From assembly GCA_003349885.1 (NCBI GenBank), contig QFXC01000013.1:62001-126000 (forward strand): 64,000 bases of DNA, given 5' to 3'. This document shows, one piece after another, positions 33,764 through 42,684 of this stretch. This DNA is from an endosymbiont of Galathealinum brachiosum. GTDB lineage: Bacteria; Pseudomonadota; Gammaproteobacteria; SZUA-229. Position 1 is the stretch's first letter; each line of letters opens with the position of its first letter. The position numbers and the translations under genes were made by a program. The notes beneath the pieces were generated by a model, which saw only the letters and a list, made by a program, of their open reading frames with translations, made no database searches and was not told the DNA's origin.

Positions 33764-34425
33764 GTATGCGCGTATTAATTATTGATGACCACGCACTATT
33801 TAGAGTTGGCTTACAGGGCCTGCTTGAACAGCGAGGAATTGAAGTTATCGATGCGGTAGCTGAAGGATCAAAAGGCCTCATCCTAATTGACGAACTAAAA
33901 CCGGATATCGTACTGCTTGATTTACGTATGCCGGATATGAGTGGTCTTGAAGTTTTACAGAAAGCCAAAGAACAAAAAGTTGAAATACCGATTGTAATGT
34001 TAACAACAAGTAATGAAGAGCAGGACCTTGTTGAAGCACTTAGAAATGGTGCTCAGGGTTACCTGTTAAAAGATATGGAACCGGATGAACTGGTTAGCGC
34101 TTTACGTGACATTGAAAAAGGTAAAAGTGTTGTTGCTCATGGACTCACTGATGTACTGGCCAAAATGGTTCAGGGTGACCCTATTGAAGTTAAACAAAAA
34201 GAAACGCCTTTCTCGGCACTCACTCCACGAGAACTTGAGATTTTATGTTTACTTGCTGACGGACAAAGCAATAAAGTAATCGCCAGAAATCTGGGCATAT
34301 CAGATGGCACGGTAAAACTTCATGTTAAAGCAATACTCAGAAAGCTGGAAGTACACTCACGAGTTGAAGCCGCTGTAATAGCCGTTGAGCAGGGTCTCAG
34401 ACAAAAGCAGAAAAAAGATAGCTAA
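33760..34425 (+). CDS. NarL/FixJ-type response regulator
   Basis: This 221-residue regulator has a receiver domain with phosphoacceptor Asp54 (Leu-Leu-Asp-Leu-Arg-Met-Pro) and a C-terminal LuxR-type helix-turn-helix (Leu-Thr-Pro-Arg-Glu ... Ser-Asp-Gly-Thr-Val-Lys-Leu-His-Val). The TTG start overlaps the kinase stop codon by four bases and has GGAG eight bases before it, better placed than for the ATG two codons later. It is the partner of the kinase above. Targets may be dsr, nap or the molybdoenzyme nearby. Confidence 0.92.
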   Translation: MSMRVLIIDDHALFRVGLQGLLEQRGIEVIDAVAEGSKGLILIDELKPDIVLLDLRMPDMSGLEVLQKAKEQKVEIPIVMLTTSNEEQDLVEALRNGAQGYLLKDMEPDELVSALRDIEKGKSVVAHGLTDVLAKMVQGDPIEVKQKETPFSALTPRELEILCLLADGQSNKVIARNLGISDGTVKLHVKAILRKLEVHSRVEAAVIAVEQGLRQKQKKDS

Positions 34426-34438
34426 GCAGGGTATAAAA

Positions 34439-34906
34439 ATGAAAACGTTCAGATCACTTATTGATGATGTACTACCTAATATAAACGAAATATTTCCCTG
34501 GGATCTGGAAGAAAAACTGAATGAGTCAGAAGAAATTCTGCTGATTGATATAACCGAAGCAACTGAATATGCCACAGTGCATATTCACAATTCAATTAAC
34601 CTTCCACGCGGCGTTCTTGAATCTGGTTGTGACTGGGGTTACACAGATACCCTGCCTGAACTCGCTTCAGCGAGAGATAAAGAGGTTATTGTTATTTGTC
34701 GATCAGGTAATCGTAGTGCCCTGGCCGCATTTACAATGCAACTTCTAGGTTTTACTAATGTAAGCTCATTAAAAACCGGTTTACGCGGCTGGTTTGATTA
34801 TGAACTCCCCCTTTATGATAACAATAATAATGAAGTAGATGAAGATGATGCTGATGCATATTTCAGTCAAACCCCTTCGGCCGAACAGATGGGGCCAGGT
34901 GAGTGA
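34439..34906 (+). CDS. Rhodanese-domain protein
   Basis: This is a 155-residue single-domain rhodanese. The active-site loop is Cys87-Arg-Ser-Gly-Asn-Arg-Ser, and an acidic tail rich in Asn and Asp follows. Rhodaneses carry persulfide sulfur. It follows the response regulator by 13 bases, so a sulfur-transfer function is linked to the two-component system. The start at 34439 has CAGGG before it; a longer frame overlaps the regulator gene. Confidence 0.88.
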   Translation: MKTFRSLIDDVLPNINEIFPWDLEEKLNESEEILLIDITEATEYATVHIHNSINLPRGVLESGCDWGYTDTLPELASARDKEVIVICRSGNRSALAAFTMQLLGFTNVSSLKTGLRGWFDYELPLYDNNNNEVDEDDADAYFSQTPSAEQMGPGE

Positions 34907-35148
34907 TATAACGAAAATAGATAATATCAGCAAATAATTAAAAATTATTTCGTCTATTTTCGTTCATTTTTTTTAAACCAGACAATTTAACATCAAATTT
35001 TATTATTATTTTCAAACAGTTATAATTCATATCTATTTTAATTGCCGCACTGAAAATTGAACTACCTTTAAGGGTGGTTTACATCAATTCTTATACACCT
35101 AAACTATAAAATATAGTCATTAACTGAATCATGGTGTAAGAATTATAT

Positions 35149-36792
35149 ATGGTTAATACAAGCCTACACACTAGACCTGGAGCAATCAAACTACTGCTGG
35201 TCATTGGTTTTTCTCTGGTTCTTTTCATACTACTAGTCATTGCTTTACTAGGCTTAAGCAGTGCATCATCATTTTCCAATAAACTAACCCAGACGGTCCA
35301 AAATAATAATATCCGAACACAATACGCAAATAAAATGCGTAACTCATCATACGAACGAATTAATCTATTACACCAGATGGTACGTACCGTAGATCCATTT
35401 GAGCGAGATGCACTCTTTATAAAATTTCGTGAACGCGGCAGTGTATTTTTAGAGGCCAGAGAGAAAATCATCCAATTGGGTCTAAACAGGGAAAGCCAGA
35501 AACTTATAGACCTACAACGTAAATTCTCCTCTATTGCTGGGCCAATTCAATATAAGGTTATTGAGCTATTAAATGTAGGTCAAACAGAAAATGCTATTAA
35601 TATTTTAATTAACAAGGTTATTCCTGCACAGGATAATGCAATTAAAAAAGTAGATGAATTCATTCATTTACAGCAACTATATAACAATAATTCACTGCTC
35701 TTAACGAATAAAGAGTTTAAAAAATCATTTGAAATAATTACATTACTAACAATACTGAGTATTCTGATTGCTATATTAGCATCTGGATTTATACTGAAAC
35801 GCACTAATCTCATCTTCAAAGCTTTATACAATAGCGAGTTACGTGAGAAGGTAATACGAGAAAATATTGTTGATACCGTAGTCACATACAATGACCTGGG
35901 AATCATAAAATCATGCAACAAAGCTGTCAGCCATGTATTTGGGTATAAAGCAGAAAATATTATTGGCGAACAGATTACCAGACTTGTATCAGCCGATGAT
36001 ATTATGCATACCGACATTGAGCTGGAAACATCTCAGACAGATAACATAGTTAACACTTCACGCCAGATCACCAGCTTCCATAAAGATGGTACTCAAATAT
36101 ATCTGAATATTGGCATCAGTAAAGTCATTGTTAATAACAAGGTATTATATATCGCTATATTAAGCGATATCACCGAACAAATTCATGCTGAAGAATCACT
36201 GCGAAAACTAAATGAAGACCTTGAGACAAGAGTTGCAGATAGAACAACCGAACTGCAACTAGCAAATACACAATTAAAATATCAGGCAAATCACGATACT
36301 GTCACTAACCTTCCAAATAGAATTTTCCTTAATGAACATCTGCAAAAAACCTTGATCAACGCAAGAAGACAGAACAAAAAAACGGCTGTATTTTTTCTTG
36401 ATATTGATGGATTCAAAAACATTAATGATACCCATGGCCATGAAACCGGCGATCTACTTCTAAAAGAAATTGGTAAGAAAATCACTAGTTCACTTCGCCT
36501 GTCAGACGTTGTTGCACGTGTTGGTGGTGATGAATTTATAGCTATATTAGACGACATATCTAACACTAGCCCGGTTGAATTAATAGCACATAAAATAATT
36601 GATGCCATCAGCACACCTTTCAATATAAATAATAATTTTTGCAACATTGGCGTTAGCATTGGTATCAGCATTTATCCAGATGACGGGCGCGACATGGACA
36701 CGCTAATAAAACATGCTGATCAGGCTATGTATAAGATAAAAAGTACTGGTAAAAACAATTTGTATTTCTATAAAAAAATAGCTGGATGTTAG
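35149..36792 (+). CDS. Membrane diguanylate cyclase (PAS-GGDEF)
   Basis: This 547-residue protein has membrane segments near residues 13-36 and 193-215 enclosing a helical periplasmic sensor. A PAS domain follows (about 240-350), then a short coiled coil and a GGDEF domain. The Gly-Gly-Asp-Glu-Phe motif is intact near residue 460, with an inhibitory Arg-x-x-Asp site five residues earlier. It should make cyclic-di-GMP under product inhibition. No EAL domain. The upstream gap has an AACTACC/GGTGGTT inverted repeat near 35060. Confidence 0.9.
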   Translation: MVNTSLHTRPGAIKLLLVIGFSLVLFILLVIALLGLSSASSFSNKLTQTVQNNNIRTQYANKMRNSSYERINLLHQMVRTVDPFERDALFIKFRERGSVFLEAREKIIQLGLNRESQKLIDLQRKFSSIAGPIQYKVIELLNVGQTENAINILINKVIPAQDNAIKKVDEFIHLQQLYNNNSLLLTNKEFKKSFEIITLLTILSILIAILASGFILKRTNLIFKALYNSELREKVIRENIVDTVVTYNDLGIIKSCNKAVSHVFGYKAENIIGEQITRLVSADDIMHTDIELETSQTDNIVNTSRQITSFHKDGTQIYLNIGISKVIVNNKVLYIAILSDITEQIHAEESLRKLNEDLETRVADRTTELQLANTQLKYQANHDTVTNLPNRIFLNEHLQKTLINARRQNKKTAVFFLDIDGFKNINDTHGHETGDLLLKEIGKKITSSLRLSDVVARVGGDEFIAILDDISNTSPVELIAHKIIDAISTPFNINNNFCNIGVSIGISIYPDDGRDMDTLIKHADQAMYKIKSTGKNNLYFYKKIAGC

Positions 36793-36831
36793 TAACCCTT
36801 AATTAAACTACATTATAAATATTTAAATAAT

Positions 36832-37605
36832 ATGAAATATACAACAATAAATCTAAAGCAACCAACATTATCAACAGGAGATGCCGGGCCATGCCTGAGC
36901 AAACCAGCATCAATTAGATGTGCTTCCTGTATTATGGATACATCATATTACTTTGATGAACTAAGCATAGAAGCGAAACGTGATTTGCAACCAAGTCTTA
37001 ATCTGAAACTTTTTAACAAAAAAGATTTTCTATACAAGGAAGGAGATAAAAGCAAACATCTTTATATTTTGTTATCAGGTGAAGTTAAAGTATTCAAAAC
37101 TCTCCAAAATGGAAACCAGCAAATCCATAAACTGGTACAGATTCCGGGGGATTTGATTGCATGTGAAGATTTATATCTTGAATCTCATGGAAGCACAGCC
37201 GAGGCACTAAATGATGTTAGCGTATGCCACTTGAGGTGTGATGACCTACATAGAAGCACTGAACGTTACCAGGAGATAGCATCCACCCTGATGCAGGCCA
37301 TGTCACGAAATTTAAACTCTTACATTAAACATATCGCAAATCTTGGCCAAAAAAATGCACTTGAACGACTTGCATCATATCTTGTTTATTTAATTGACAC
37401 ACATCATGAACGACATTTGAAAAATCATTATCTGCATGACTTATTATCCAGAATTGAACTGGCAGATATGCTTGGTGTTACACAAAGAACACTTATTAGA
37501 AGCATCAAACAACTTGAATCCAATCATTATATTAAAATAAATAAAGACGGGTTTGTTATTCTCAATCAGCAAGCACTTGAAAAAATAAGCTCTGGAAATA
37601 ACTAA
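36832..37605 (+). CDS. FNR/CRP-family regulator with N-terminal cysteines
   Basis: This 257-residue regulator has N-terminal Cys21, Cys30 and Cys33 plus further cysteines in the cyclic-nucleotide-type beta-barrel (Ile-Ala-Cys-Glu-Asp and Ser-Val-Cys-His-Leu), as needed for an oxygen-sensing [4Fe-4S] cluster. The C-terminal helix-turn-helix reads Glu-Leu-Ala-Asp-Met-Leu-Gly-Val-Thr-Gln-Arg-Thr. That is not the E-x-x-S-R of E. coli FNR (Thr-Gln-Arg-Thr instead), so its DNA target may differ. It precedes the molybdoenzyme gene. Confidence 0.85.
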   Translation: MKYTTINLKQPTLSTGDAGPCLSKPASIRCASCIMDTSYYFDELSIEAKRDLQPSLNLKLFNKKDFLYKEGDKSKHLYILLSGEVKVFKTLQNGNQQIHKLVQIPGDLIACEDLYLESHGSTAEALNDVSVCHLRCDDLHRSTERYQEIASTLMQAMSRNLNSYIKHIANLGQKNALERLASYLVYLIDTHHERHLKNHYLHDLLSRIELADMLGVTQRTLIRSIKQLESNHYIKINKDGFVILNQQALEKISSGNN

Positions 37606-37844
37606 TTTACTAAACATACTCCACCCCTAACATTATTTTTTAAATTCATCTGTGCCATATACACTCTAATAGAATATATTTTTTTTAACACAAGTGACAT
37701 TTTTCATTGCTGACACTTTCCCTCTAAGTAATTATTAATTTGCATTGATTAAAAGATACTGGCTGCTTGCTTTCATACAGGTTTAATCCCAACGACATAA
37801 CAATGCATCTTTATATTTCTTAAATGAATAGCGGGTGAAGTGTT

Positions 37845-40319
37845 ATGGCATCAAATAAAAATGAAATTACCGTCAAGGTATTCAGCAAACAGGATATTGA
37901 GGATCTAAAAAATGATCCCAATATCGCAAATCATGGTCGGCGTAGCTTTTTAAAATGGAGCGCAATCGTTTCATCACAGGCAGTGATTGGTGGTGGCATA
38001 GTCAACTTATTAGCCAGCGGTAAAGCTCAAGCCAATGATACATTTGATAACGTAACAGAATGGGTTTATTCCGTATGTGGTTATTGTTCTTTTGGTTGTG
38101 GGCTTAACATTGGCGTTAATTCAACGGGTGAAGCGGTTGCAGTACGCGGCAACTCTAATCACCCGACCAATAAAGGTCGCGTTTGCGTTAAGGGCCTGTA
38201 TGAACACAAAATTCTGGAAGCACCGGATCGTGGTAAATGGCCACTAATCAGGGATACCAATGGTGACTGGAAAAAAATTACCTGGGATGAAGCAACCACC
38301 ATACTTAGTCAGAAAATAATTGATGGTGTTGATGCTAAAGGTAAAGATTCCATAGCAACTTACAATACCGGTCAATGGACACTGGAAGAATATTATGCTT
38401 TTGGCAAGCTGGGTAAAGGCGCAATTGGTACTGGCACCATGGATTCCAATACACGTTTATGTATGGCTGCAGCAGTAGTTGGTTACTTAACTACTTTTGG
38501 TTCCGATGGTCCTCCAGGTTGTTATGATGATGTGGAAAATACCGATTGTTTCTTTGTTATTGGTATGAATCCCGCAGAGATGCATCCACAACTCTGGCGT
38601 CGCATTGCACTTGCACGCTCAGGTAGTCGGGCACCAAAATTGATCGTGGTTGACCCACGCCGAACACTCACTGCCCGCAGTGCTGATTTGCATCTGGCGC
38701 TTAAACCCGGTACTAACCTGGCGTTAATGAATGGTCTGATACAGCAAATTATTGCAAACAACTGGACTGACAGTGCTTACATTAATGCACATACTCGTAA
38801 CTATGATGCTATGGCTGCAACAGTGGCTAAATACACGCCTGAGTATGTATCAAACATTACCGGTTGCCCTGCTGCTGATATTGCACTGGCGGCAAAATGG
38901 ATAGGTGAATCACCTGAAGCCCTGTCGTTATTTATCCAGGGTGTATATCAATCTATGGGTGCCACCGATACGGTACGTATGATTTGTGCCATGCATCTAA
39001 TCACAGGCAAAATTGGTCGCCCGGGTTCTGCACCATTTAGCATCACGGGTCAGGCCACCGCCATGAGTAATCGTGAAGCCGGAGCTTCATCTGCGTTGGC
39101 GGGTTACAGAAACCCTTACAATCCTGCCCATACAGGTTGGCTGGAAGATTTCTGGAATGTAGACAGGGGTAAAATTCCACCACGTAAACCAACGCCAATA
39201 ACATCTAATAAAGAGTATCAGGATATCAACAGCCATGTGGAAATGATGAAGAATGGTGAGCTGAGTCTTTTCTGGATTCAGTGCACCAACCCGGCGGTTA
39301 CATTGCCGGATTTGAATAAACTGTACTCCTACATGGATTTCGATAATCCAAACCGCCCCTACATTGTAGTGCAGGATATTTATGAACCGATGGAATGTAC
39401 ACACTTTGCTGATATGTTCCTGCCCGCTGCTATGTGGGGTGAAAAAACCGGTACGTATACCTGCTCTGAACGCAAAGTAAACCTGGGCCGTCAGGCAGTA
39501 CAACCCGCCGGTTATGATTTACGTGCAGATGGTTATGGAGCTTATGCGGATCTTGAGATTACCAAAATGATGGCAGATAAAATCGCTTCCATGGATTCAC
39601 GTTTTGCCGATAAAGACGGTAACTCAGTGATTGGCTTTAATTCATATGAAGAAGCCTTTGAAGAATGGAAACAGGTATCCACAGGCACCATCTGTGATAT
39701 GAGTGGTATGACTTATGATCGCATTGAAGCCAATGAGGGTATTCAGTGGCCATCCACCCCATCAGATATTTATGGTGGTACTCGTCTGTATTCCGATGGA
39801 CGCTTTAATACCAACTGGGATGATACGCAGGGCGGCACTTCAGATGCCCTGTGGGTTGATCCGGATAATCTAAGCCGAGCTTATCTATGGGCAAAAGATT
39901 ATATCGAAGCACCAGAAGTGCCAGATGTTAATTATCCATTCTGGCTTATCACGGGGCGTGTCATCGAACATTTCCATAGTCGAACCAAAACTAAACGTGT
40001 GCCTCAATTACATGAAATGGTGCCGGAAAACTATGTTGAAATGCATCCAGCTGATGCTGCAGCAATGAATATTTCTCAGGGCGATCTGGTTCGCCTGACA
40101 ACACGTCGAGGTGAAATTGTAATCAAAGCACTGGTTGTTAGCACTGTACGACAGGGACAGGTATTTGTTCCTATGCACTTTGCAGATCTCGATCCGCAGG
40201 ATGTTGCACAAAATGGAGGACGCTTAACTGCAACCAACCGACTCACCATGAACTGGGTCGATCCGGATTGCAAACAACCTATCTATAAACACTGTGCCGT
40301 TAAACTAGCTAAGGCTTAA
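37845..40319 (+). CDS. Tat-exported NapA/NasA-like molybdenum oxidoreductase
   Basis: This 824-residue molybdo-bis-MGD enzyme has a Tat motif Arg32-Arg33-Ser-Phe-Leu-Lys after an unusual 30-residue extension. The [4Fe-4S] ligands are Cys78, Cys81, Cys85 and Cys114, and Cys206 in Asn-Thr-Arg-Leu-Cys-Met is the likely Mo ligand. The Arg-Leu-Cys-Met and Gly-Pro-Pro-Gly-Cys-Tyr blocks are nearer to assimilatory NasA/NarB than to the NapA at 55528. Yet it is exported and paired with a multihaem cytochrome gene nine bases downstream. Nitrate is the likely substrate by family, but another oxyanion is possible. Confidence 0.85.
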   Translation: MASNKNEITVKVFSKQDIEDLKNDPNIANHGRRSFLKWSAIVSSQAVIGGGIVNLLASGKAQANDTFDNVTEWVYSVCGYCSFGCGLNIGVNSTGEAVAVRGNSNHPTNKGRVCVKGLYEHKILEAPDRGKWPLIRDTNGDWKKITWDEATTILSQKIIDGVDAKGKDSIATYNTGQWTLEEYYAFGKLGKGAIGTGTMDSNTRLCMAAAVVGYLTTFGSDGPPGCYDDVENTDCFFVIGMNPAEMHPQLWRRIALARSGSRAPKLIVVDPRRTLTARSADLHLALKPGTNLALMNGLIQQIIANNWTDSAYINAHTRNYDAMAATVAKYTPEYVSNITGCPAADIALAAKWIGESPEALSLFIQGVYQSMGATDTVRMICAMHLITGKIGRPGSAPFSITGQATAMSNREAGASSALAGYRNPYNPAHTGWLEDFWNVDRGKIPPRKPTPITSNKEYQDINSHVEMMKNGELSLFWIQCTNPAVTLPDLNKLYSYMDFDNPNRPYIVVQDIYEPMECTHFADMFLPAAMWGEKTGTYTCSERKVNLGRQAVQPAGYDLRADGYGAYADLEITKMMADKIASMDSRFADKDGNSVIGFNSYEEAFEEWKQVSTGTICDMSGMTYDRIEANEGIQWPSTPSDIYGGTRLYSDGRFNTNWDDTQGGTSDALWVDPDNLSRAYLWAKDYIEAPEVPDVNYPFWLITGRVIEHFHSRTKTKRVPQLHEMVPENYVEMHPADAAAMNISQGDLVRLTTRRGEIVIKALVVSTVRQGQVFVPMHFADLDPQDVAQNGGRLTATNRLTMNWVDPDCKQPIYKHCAVKLAKA

Positions 40320-40334
40320 TGGAGGAGAATGAAC

Positions 40335-41285
40335 ATGAAATATTTAAATAAATCCATTAAATCGTTACTGGCTTGTCTGGTGATTCTAGCCCTGGGTTCT
40401 TCAACTGCTCTTGCAGCAAAAGTAAGAGTCAGTTTGTCGGCGGCACCTTCAACCATTGATACAGGTCAGTCAACAACACTGAGCTGGAGTGCAACCAGTG
40501 CAACCAGTTGTTCCGCAAGCTGGACAAGCAGTACTGCAACAAGCGGCTCGCAGTCTGTTAGCCCGAGTACAACTACAACTTATAGTATTAACTGTACAGA
40601 TGGTCGTAGAAGTACAGGCGAGAGTGTAACAGTGACAGTGAATGTACCGCCACCAACAGCCAGTCTATCGGCCTCACCTTCAACCATTGATGAGGGGCAG
40701 TCAGCAACATTAAACTGGAGCTCAACCGATGCCAGTAGTTGTTCAGCAAGCTGGACAAGCAGTACCGCAACTAGTGGTTCAGAATCTGTTAGCCCGGTTG
40801 CAACCACAACTTATAACATCAGCTGTGATGGTGATGGTGGTAGTGCAAGCAACAGCGTAGATGTGACAGTAAATACGGCTGGCGGTGGTTATGATCTTGT
40901 TGGAGATTATATTGGTGGAACCCATGATACACAGGTCTACGATACCAGTTTCGCAGTAGAATTCAGCTATTCCTGTTTAACTGGTGGCTGTCATGAAAAT
41001 GATCAGCAGTTAGTGGATGAATATGCAGCAGCCAATATGACTCATACCATGGTCAAGTGTAATGCCTGTCATGGAACACATACGGCCGATACAGTGGGGC
41101 TTGAAAAGCCTAATCTTACAGGTCATTACCCAGGTATCGGAGCGACTGGTTATATAGTTGGCACCGATCGTTGCAAAACGTGTCACAGCAACCAGCATAC
41201 CGGAGGAAGAGCGAGTAAAAATGACTGTAAGAGCTGTCATACACCACATGTGTTTGCGCCACCCAATGGTGGTAGCAGATGGTAG
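40335..41285 (+). CDS. Exported Ig-domain multihaem cytochrome c
   Basis: This 316-residue protein has a signal peptide (1-28) and two similar Ig-like beta domains of about 72 residues, each with Ser-Cys-Ser-Ala-Ser-Trp and two cysteines. A C-terminal haem domain has three CxxCH sites (Cys-Asn-Ala-Cys-His, Cys-Lys-Thr-Cys-His, Cys-Lys-Ser-Cys-His) and one C-x4-CH (Cys-Leu-Thr-Gly-Gly-Cys-His), so three or four haems. It is very likely the electron donor or acceptor of the preceding molybdoenzyme. GGAGGAGA six bases upstream supports ATG 40335 over 40329. Confidence 0.85.
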   Translation: MKYLNKSIKSLLACLVILALGSSTALAAKVRVSLSAAPSTIDTGQSTTLSWSATSATSCSASWTSSTATSGSQSVSPSTTTTYSINCTDGRRSTGESVTVTVNVPPPTASLSASPSTIDEGQSATLNWSSTDASSCSASWTSSTATSGSESVSPVATTTYNISCDGDGGSASNSVDVTVNTAGGGYDLVGDYIGGTHDTQVYDTSFAVEFSYSCLTGGCHENDQQLVDEYAAANMTHTMVKCNACHGTHTADTVGLEKPNLTGHYPGIGATGYIVGTDRCKTCHSNQHTGGRASKNDCKSCHTPHVFAPPNGGSRW

Positions 41286-41391
41286 AAACAACGCAGACTC
41301 CAGCTTCCAAAGTTAGATAAAGAAGTCTGGTAAAAAAGGATTTAAATAATAACTACCGGTATTTAAAGGAAGCCACAGGTATTTATTTTAA

Positions 41392-41429
41392 CCGGGGATA
41401 GAACGCCAATATGTGTGATCTATCCCCGG
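41392..41429. terminator. Long hairpin after the molybdoenzyme operon
   Basis: CCGGGGATAGA and TCTATCCCCGG form a perfect 11-bp stem around a 16-base loop. There is no clear U-tract on either strand. It lies between convergent genes. Confidence 0.55.
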
Positions 41430-41507
41430 GGAAGGATACCTGAATCTGGCAAAAATATGTGATTTACACTTCTGGCGATACAGAAATTAAATACCACACT
41501 GACAATA

Positions 41508-41822
41508 CTAGTAAAATTTTCGATCTTTACGGCGTTTACCTGCCTGCTGAACAACGACACCTTTAATATGTGTTGGCCCTTTAAATTCTTCAGTTTCATA
41601 TAGATCATTTAAAGGCACGAGAAAATGTTTTTCATCATGCTCTCTATACTGTCGAAATGTATACTCTTCTTTCAAATCCAGTGCAACTACATAACAGCCA
41701 TCACGGATAACACCTTCCGGGTCTACAACAATAACAACCCCATCCATAAATTCAGGTTGCATAGAATCACCTAAAACTTGCAATGCAAAAGGTTCGGCTT
41801 TACTACAGGATGATGCTTCCAT
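41508..41822 (-). CDS. Stand-alone S24 (LexA/UmuD-like) peptidase domain
   Basis: This 104-residue protein is only the C-terminal protease fold of LexA-type repressors, with Gly-Asp-Ser-Met-Gln-Pro (catalytic Ser near residue 20) and Asp-Gly-Val-Val-Ile-Val. No DNA-binding domain is present. The position of the catalytic lysine appears as Arg in Thr-Phe-Arg-Gln-Tyr, so self-cleavage may be lost or altered. Function unknown. Confidence 0.75.
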   Translation of the reverse strand: MEASSCSKAEPFALQVLGDSMQPEFMDGVVIVVDPEGVIRDGCYVVALDLKEEYTFRQYREHDEKHFLVPLNDLYETEEFKGPTHIKGVVVQQAGKRRKDRKFY

Positions 41823-41927
41823 AGGGGACTCGTTTTGGTAATGAATTAACTGGTCAATAATTATACACTAATATTGCAACTGTAGGCAGAACCACCTGAT
41901 AAGAGATTGATTATATACTCTGACTAT

Positions 41928-41977
41928 CACCATATTAATGGTGCTAATTATGGTGTATCAATTAATAAAGGTATAAT
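41928..41977 (+). promoter_or_regulatory. Promoter with operator-like palindrome before the FKBP gene
   Basis: CACCAT-ATTA-ATGGTG (41928-41943) is a perfect inverted repeat, and ATGGTG repeats again at 41950. A consensus -10, TATAAT, is at 41972-41977, 35 bases before the start codon. The -35 is poor, so a bound regulator is plausible. Confidence 0.5.
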
Positions 41978-42011
41978 AAAACCCAATTCCGTTAAACACA
42001 GTAGTTAGATT

Positions 42012-42500
42012 ATGCCAGCACAGAAAATATGTAGAAATAAAGCAGTCCAGTTCACCTATACCATTAAAGATGACGAAGGAAATGTCGTCGAACAGGTAGA
42101 TTTACCTGTTAATTATGTTCATGGCGCTGGCAATATGGGCCTTATAGACCAACTTGAGCGAGCAATGGAAGGCCGCACAATGGGTGATAGCATTGAAGTT
42201 GAGATTCCACCCGCCGAAGGTTTTGGTGAATATGATCCTGATTTGACATTTACCGACGATCTGGAAAATGTCCCTCCCCAATTTAGAAAAGTTGGTGCAC
42301 AGGTTGAAATGGCTAATGGTGCGGGAGAAACTAAAACGTTTATTGTTTCAAAAATTGAGGGTGACAAATTAACGGTTGATGGTAACCACCCTCTTGCAGG
42401 TAAAGTGGCTACATTTACAGTTAAAGTGCTGGAAGTACGCGATGCAACTGCAGATGAAATTCAAAATGGCATCGCAAACGCTGATACATCAGTACATTAA
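42012..42500 (+). CDS. SlyD-like FKBP peptidyl-prolyl isomerase
   Basis: This 162-residue FKBP-type isomerase is of the SlyD class. Val-Asn-Tyr-Val-His-Gly-Ala-Gly and the Pro-Pro-Ala-Glu-Gly-Phe-Gly-Glu-Tyr-Asp motif frame an inserted flap domain (about 70-120). The long His/Cys metal tail of E. coli SlyD is missing. It is a cytoplasmic folding helper. A strong terminator follows. Confidence 0.9.
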   Translation: MPAQKICRNKAVQFTYTIKDDEGNVVEQVDLPVNYVHGAGNMGLIDQLERAMEGRTMGDSIEVEIPPAEGFGEYDPDLTFTDDLENVPPQFRKVGAQVEMANGAGETKTFIVSKIEGDKLTVDGNHPLAGKVATFTVKVLEVRDATADEIQNGIANADTSVH

Positions 42501-42519
42501 ATTAGAAAAAGCCGTAAAC

Positions 42520-42556
42520 ACACTGTCATGTCATGACAAATATGACATGACAGTGT
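42520..42556 (+). terminator. 15-bp perfect hairpin after the FKBP gene
   Basis: ACACTGTCATGTCAT and ATGACATGACAGTGT pair without mismatch around a 7-base loop, 19 bases after the stop codon. The following run is AAAATG, so it ends transcription better on the minus strand. Confidence 0.7.
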
Positions 42557-42684
42557 AAAATGTCACTTCAACAATTAATCATAATAAATCTAACTTATTG
42601 ATTAGTCAGTCAAAATAAACTTGGCCTGATACTTGTAATGTTCCTTAGTCATTATTCCCTCATGACACACCAAGGACATATCTA

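Noticed and set aside
37740-37765. FNR box before the molybdoenzyme gene
   Set aside because: TTGATTAAAAGATA has a correct left half only; the right half does not match ATCAA.
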